From Callipepla californica brunnescens (lineage: Eukaryota > Chordata > Aves > Galliformes > Odontophoridae): a stretch of 64,000 nucleotides of DNA. The DNA lies in assembly GCA_023055505.1 (NCBI GenBank), contig JALIRH010000125.1, forward strand, positions 75,001 through 139,000. Reading direction: 5' to 3'. Below are positions 58,601-64,000 of the stretch, piece after piece. Each line of letters begins with the position of its first letter. Position 1 is the stretch's first letter. The position numbers and the translations under genes were made by a program. Below the pieces are notes generated by a model. That model saw only the letters and a program-made list of their open reading frames with translations, did not search any database and was not told where the DNA came from.

Positions 58601-61572
58601 TTTTTTAGTTCCTCTAGTTAATACCGTCACACAAGTTTTTCTTGCCAAACAAACAATTCATTCCCTTTTTCTTTTCGAACGGTATGGTATTCAGAGCTAA
58701 AAAGTCAAATAGTAGCGTTAAGTACGTCAAGCTGTTTCTTCTATCAAATGTATATTTGATTCCACCTCTTCTAAGTGTTCCCCAAAAACACTATCATCGG
58801 AGCTTTGCAAAAGCCACTTCAAACAAACATAGCAAACCGGCAGCGTGTTAATGTTCGAACCGCGAAGAACTTTGAATTTCGCTCGAATCTCATCAATCGC
58901 GGCTACTGCTGCTTTTGCCGCCTAAGAAAGACGCCAGTCAGCCGGTAAAAGTGCACTGAATCGCGGCTTCAGTAATCAGCAGGTAGCGGTTCTTCTCCAA
59001 CAAATCGCGGTTTACACGTGAAAGTGACTCGGTTTCAGGAGTTGGAAGAGAATGTGTGCTGGATCCCAGTGTTAATGGGAAGAAAAGTTTTGATTCTCAT
59101 TGCTCTGCTACTGAATGCAACGTATGTCTGCATCGTTCATTCATCTGCGAGCACGTTTTCATTCTTTTCTCTGACCAGTGCTGTTATCCTTTTTACTTCC
59201 TTAATCTAATACACTCACTTGAATTTTCTTACAATACCCGCGGATCTTTCTCATTCTCTCTCAAAAAGGTATGTTTTTCAGAACTATGAAAGCAATGGAG
59301 AGGCGTTAAGTACGGAAAGATAATTCCTCACCCAAAGGCGTGTATGATTCCACCGCTTCTAAGGGTTCCCCAGAAAACCTTGTCACCGGAGCATCGGAAT
59401 AGCTCCCTTTAGAAGCAGAGAAAAAGCGGCAGAGAATTTGATGCTCGAACCGCGCTTAGCCGCGGATTCCGATTCAATCGCACCAGTCGCGGCTCCTGCT
59501 GCTTTTGCCGCTGAAGAAAGACGCCAGTCAGCCTGCTGCCGTGCACTGAATCGCGGCATCAATAATCAGCCGGTAGCTGTTCTTCTTTAACAAATCGCGG
59601 TTTACACGTGAAAGTGACTCGGTTTCAGGAGCTGTAAGTGTATGTATGCTGCATCCCAATGTTAGTGGGAGGGAAAGTTTTAATTCTCATTCTGCTCTGC
59701 TACTGAATGCAACGTATGTCTGCATCATTCATTCATCTACGAGCACGTTTTCATTCTTTACTCTGACCAGTGTTGTTATTCTTTTTCGTACTTCTAGTTA
59801 ATACATGGAAAAACTTTTTCTTGTCGAACACAAGTATCTTTCGATTCTCTTTTGCAAAAGTATGGTATTCAGAGATAAAGAAGCAAAAGAGAAAAGTTTA
59901 TTACGGAAAGCTGTTTCTTCTACTAATTGCATTGTGTGATTGCACCGCTTCTATATGTTCCCCAAAAACACTGTCATCTGAGCATTGCAAAAGCTCCCTT
60001 TAACAAACATAGCAAACCGGCAGCGTGCTAATGTTCGAACCGCGGAAAACCGTGAATCATGTTCGAATCGCATCAATCGCGGCTCCTGCTGCTTTTGCCG
60101 CTGAAGAAAGAAGCCAGTCAGTTGAAAGACGTGCACTGAATTGCGTCTTCAGTAATCAGCCGGCAGCGTTTCTATTCCAACAAATCGCGGTTGAAACCTG
60201 AAAGTGACTCCAATTCTGGTGTTGTAAGTGTATGTATGTTGCATCCCAATGTTAGTGGGAGGGAAAGTTTTGATTCTCATTCTGCTCTACTACTGAATGC
60301 AACGTATGTCTGCATCATTCATTCATCTACGAGCACGTTTTCATTCCTTTCTCTGACCAGTCTTGTTATTCCTTTTCCTACCTTTTTTTAATATCGTCAC
60401 ACAGATTTTTACTTGCCAAACAAACAATTCATTCCCTTTTTCTTTTGGAACGGTATGGTATTCAGAGCTAAAAAGTCAAATAGTAGCGTTAAGTACGTTA
60501 AACTTTTTCTTCTACCAAATGTATGTTTGATTCCACCTCTTCTAAGTGTTCCCCAAAAACACTGTCAGTGGAGCGTTGCAAAAGCCACTTTTAACAAACA
60601 TAGCAAACCGGCAGAGTGTTAATATTCGAACCGCTCAGAACCTCGGATTCCGCTCGAATCTCATCAATCGCGGCTCCTGCTGCTTTTGCCGCTGAAGAAA
60701 GACGCCAGTCAGGCGGCAGCAGTGCACTGAATCGCGGCTTTTCAAAAATCAGCCGGTAGCGGTCCTATTCCAACAATTCGCGGTTTACACGTGAAAGTGA
60801 CTCGGTTTCTGGAGTTGGAAGAGAATGTGTGCTGGATCCCAGTGTTAATGGGAAGGAAAGTTTTGATTCTCATTCTGCTCTACTACTGAATGCAACGTAT
60901 GTCTGCATCGTTCATTCATCTGCGAGCACGTTTTCCTTCTTTTCTCTGACCAGTGCTGTTATCCTTTTTACTTCCTCAATCTAACACATTCACTTCAATT
61001 TTCTTACAATACCCGCGGATCTTTCTCATTCTCTCTCAAAAAGGTATGTTTTTCAGAACTATGGAAGCAATGGAGAGGCGTTAAGTACGGAAAGCTGGTT
61101 CCTCTCCCAAAGGCGTGTGTGATTCCACCGCTTCTAAGGGTTCCCCAGAAAACCTTGTCACCGGAGCATCGGAATAGCCCCCTTTAGAAGCAGAGAAAAA
61201 GCGGCAGAGAATTTGATGCTCGAACCGCGCTTAGCCGCGGATTCCCATTCAACCGCACCAGTCGCGGCTCCTGCTGCTTTTGCCGCTGAAGAAAGACGCT
61301 AGTCAGCTGGTAAAAGTGCATGGAATCGCGGCTTCAGTAATCAGCCGGTAGCGGTTCTTCTCCAACAAATCGCGGTTTACACGTGAAAATGACTCGGTTT
61401 CAGGAGTTGTATGTGTATGTATGCTGCATCCCAATGTTAGTGGGAGGGAAAGTTTTGATTCTCATTCTGCTCTACTACTGAATGCAACGTATCTCTGCAT
61501 CATTCATTCATCTACGAGCACGTTTTCATTCTTTACTCTGACCAGTGTTGTTATTCTTTTTCGTACTTCTAG
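55660..61572. repeat. 5.91-kb higher-order repeat, copy 2
   Basis: Same ten-monomer order as copy 1. In a stretch of about 110 bp at the A monomer only three differences are seen from copy 1, while neighbouring A and B monomers differ far more. This is classic higher-order homogenisation. Confidence 0.92.
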
Positions 61573-64000
61573 TTAATACATGGAAAAACTTTTTCTTGTC
61601 GAACACAAGTATCTTTCGATTCTCTTTTGCAAAAGTATGGTATTCAGAGATAAAGAAGCAAAAGAGAAACGTTTATTAAGGAAAGCTGTTTCCTCTACCA
61701 AATGGATGTGTGATTGCACCGCTTCTATATGTTCCCCAAAAACACTGTCATCTGAGCATTGCAAAAGCTCCCTTTAACAAACATAGCAAACCGGTAGCGA
61801 GCAAATGTTCGAACCGCGGAAAACCGTGAATCATGTTCGAATCGCATCAATCGCGGCTCCTGCTGCTTTTGCCGCTGAAGAAAGAAGCCAGTCAGTTGAA
61901 AGACGTGCACTGAATTGCGTCTTCAGTAATCAGCCGGCAGCGTTTCTATTCCAACCAATCGCTGTTGAAACCTGAAAGTGACTCCAATTCTGGTGTTGTA
62001 AGTGAATGGATGCTGGATCCCAGTGTCAGTGAGAGGGAAAGTTTTGATTCTCATTCTGCTCTACTACTGAATGCAACGTATGTCTGCATCATTCATTCAT
62101 CTACGAGCACGTTTTCATTCTTTTCTCTGAGCAGTCTTGTTATTCCTTTTCCTAAATCTAGTTAATATCGTCACACAAGTTTTTACTTGCCAAACAAACA
62201 ATTCATTCCCTTTTTCTTTTGGAACGGTATGGTATTCAGCGCTAAAAAGTCCAATACTAGCGTTAAGTACGTCAAGCTGTTTCTTCTACCAAATGTATGT
62301 TTGATTCACCACTTCTAAGTGTTCCCCAAAACACTGTCAGTGGAGCGTTGCAAAAGCCTTCTTTAACAAGCAGAGCAAACCGGCAGCGTGTTAATATTCG
62401 AACCGCGAAGAACCGCGTCTCAGGCTCGAATCGCATCAATCGCGGCTCCTGCTGCTTTTGCCGCTGAAGAAAGACGCCAGCCAGACAGCAGCAGTGCACT
62501 GAATCGCGGCTTTTCAAAAATCAGCCGTTAGCGGACCCATTCCAACAATTCGCGGTTTACACGTGAAAGTGACTCGGTTTCAGGAGTTGGAAGAGAATGT
62601 ATGCTGGATCCCATTGTTACTGGGAAGGAAAGTTTTGATTCTCATTCTGCTCTGCTACTGAATGCAACGTATGTCTGAATCGTTCATTCATCTGCGAGCA
62701 CGTTTTCATTCTTTCTCTGACCAGTGCTGTTGTCCTTTTTACTTCCTCAAATTAACACATTCACTTCAATTTTCTTACAATACCCGCGGATCTTTCTCAT
62801 TCTCTCTCAAAAAGGGATGTTTTTCAGAACTATGGAAGCAATGGAGAGGCGTTAAGTACGGAAAGCTGGTTCCTCTCCCATAGGCGTGTGTGATTCCACC
62901 GCTTCTAAGGGTTCCCCAGAAAACCTTGTCACCGGAGCATCGGAATAGCCCCCTTTAAGAACAGAGAAAAAGCGGCAGAGAATTTGATGCTCGAAACGCG
63001 CTTAGCCGCGGATTCCGATTCAATCGCACCAATCGCGGCTCCTGCTGCTTTTGCCGCTGAAGAAGGACGCCAGTCAGCCGGTAAAAGTGCACTGAATCGC
63101 GGCTTCAGTAATCAGCCGGTAGCGGTTCTATTCCAACAAATCGCGGTTTACACGTGAAAGTGACTCCGTTTCAGGAGTTGTAAGTGTATGTATGTTGCAT
63201 CCCAATGTTAGTGGGAGGGAAAGTTTTGATTCTCATTCTGCTCTACTACTGAATGAAACGTACGACTGCATCGTTCATTCATCTACGAGCACGTTTTCAT
63301 TCTTTTCTCTGACCAGTCTTGTTATTCCTTTTCCTACCTCTTTTTAATATCGTCACACAAGTTTTTCTTGCCAAACAAACAATTCATTCCCTTTTTCTTT
63401 TGGAACGGTATGATATTCAGAGCTAAAAAGTCAAATAGTAGCGTTAAGTACGTTAAACTTTTTCTTCTACCAAATGTATGTTTGATTCCACCTCTTCTAA
63501 GTGTTCCCCAAAAACACTATCATCGGAGCTTTGCAAAAGCCTTCTTTAACAAGCAGAGCAAACCGGCAGAGTGTTAATATTCGAAACGCTCAGAACCTCG
63601 GATTCCGCTCGAATCTCATCAATCGCGGCTCCTGCTGCTTTTGCCGCTGAAGAAAGACGCCAGTCAGACGGCAGCAGTGCACTGAATCGCGGCTTTTCAA
63701 AAATCAGCCGGTAGCGGTTCTTCTCCAACAATTCGCGGTTTACACGTGAAAGTGACTCGGTTTCTGGAGTTGGAAGAGAATGTGTGCTGGATCCCAGTTT
63801 TAATAGAAGTGAAAGTTTTAATTCTTATTCTGCTCTACTACTGAATGCAACGTACGTGTGAATCGTTCATTCATCTGCGGGCACGTTTTCCTTCTTTTCT
63901 CTGACCAGTGCTGTTATCCTTTTTACTTCCTTAATCTAATACACTCACTTGAATTTTCTTACAATACCCGCGGATCTTTCTCATTCTCTCTCAAAAAGGT
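61573..64000. repeat. 5.91-kb higher-order repeat, copy 3 (cut by window end)
   Basis: Begins A B C B C in register with copies 1 and 2 (for example B points at 51541, 57455 and 63368). The window ends inside a C monomer. Confidence 0.92.

Larger units (their letters stand above)
37091..64000. repeat. Satellite of about 591-bp monomers with higher-order structure
   Basis: Tandem monomers are tracked by a conserved core, GCGGCTCCTGCTGC followed by TTTTGCCGCTGAAGAAAG, recurring every 590 bp or so from about 38.2 kb to the window end (roughly 44 monomers). A second conserved core has TTTACACGTGAAAGTGACTC. Three subfamilies differ in the variable half. A has ATGGAAAAACTTTTTCTTG. B has TTGCCAAACAAACAATTC. 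C has ACAATACCCGCGGATC. Recurrent frames of 60-95 codons on both strands come from these monomers and are not conserved as proteins. The array continues past the window. I do not recognise it as a named satellite. Confidence 0.97.

Noticed and set aside
38051..64000. Recurrent 60-95 codon frames in satellite monomers (for example starting MEKLFLVEHKY or MPNKQFIPFFF)
   Set aside because: They recur because the DNA recurs. Overlapping frames exist on both strands, stops and frameshifts differ among monomers, and there is no promoter or family match.
37091..64000. CENP-B box in the satellite
   Set aside because: TTCGAACCGCGG-like strings partly resemble the TTCGNNNNANNCGGG pattern but lack the required A and GGG positions.

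Overview
The window looks like repeat-rich DNA from an avian microchromosome, most likely from a galliform such as chicken. I infer this from very long TTAGGG-derived interstitial blocks, CpG-island gene fragments separated by short-unit minisatellites, and minus-strand endogenous retrovirus (ERV) sequence that pairs a betaretrovirus-like pol with an alpharetrovirus-like env. There is no bacterial-style gene organisation, tRNA, rRNA or CRISPR array. Most open frames in the window are artefacts of stop-poor tandem repeats.

Layout. 1-845: CpG island with a GCC-rich tandem repeat carrying three RFX X-box-like palindromes, then a probable first coding exon (447-523). 846-4877: minisatellite built on an 11-bp unit. 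4878-10565: second minisatellite built on an 8-bp unit, interrupted by a solo LTR (7181-7513) and a 0.92-kb retroviral insertion (8687-9609), each with target-site duplications. 10566-23315: about 12 kb of degenerate TTAGGG sequence containing a 1.07-kb higher-order tandem repeat and a solo LTR (22122-22695). 23316-25532: gene-like fragments, comprising a partly duplicated exon near 23.9 kb and a TATA-less CpG promoter with two short exons at 24600 and 25480, separated by C-rich or G-rich minisatellites. 25533-27700: minisatellite with a 10-bp unit containing four copies of a CTCF-motif-bearing segment. 27701-about 32040: 5'-truncated, broken ERV on the minus strand. 32041-37090: telomere-derived sequence, first in CCCTAA and then in TTAGGG orientation, with long direct and inverted duplications. 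37091-64000: a satellite of about 591-bp monomers in three subfamilies (A, B, C), organised first as 1.77-kb trimers and then as a 5.91-kb ten-monomer higher-order repeat that runs off the window.

The most notable structure is this 591-bp satellite with its nested higher-order organisation beside inverted telomere-derived blocks. It has the architecture of a centromeric or pericentromeric array, though function is inference. The paralogous telomere-derived blocks at 21.7-23.3 kb and 34.8-35.9 kb preserve a filled and an empty LTR insertion site, which gives a relative order of events. No host gene is complete in the window, and I could not name the gene fragments.
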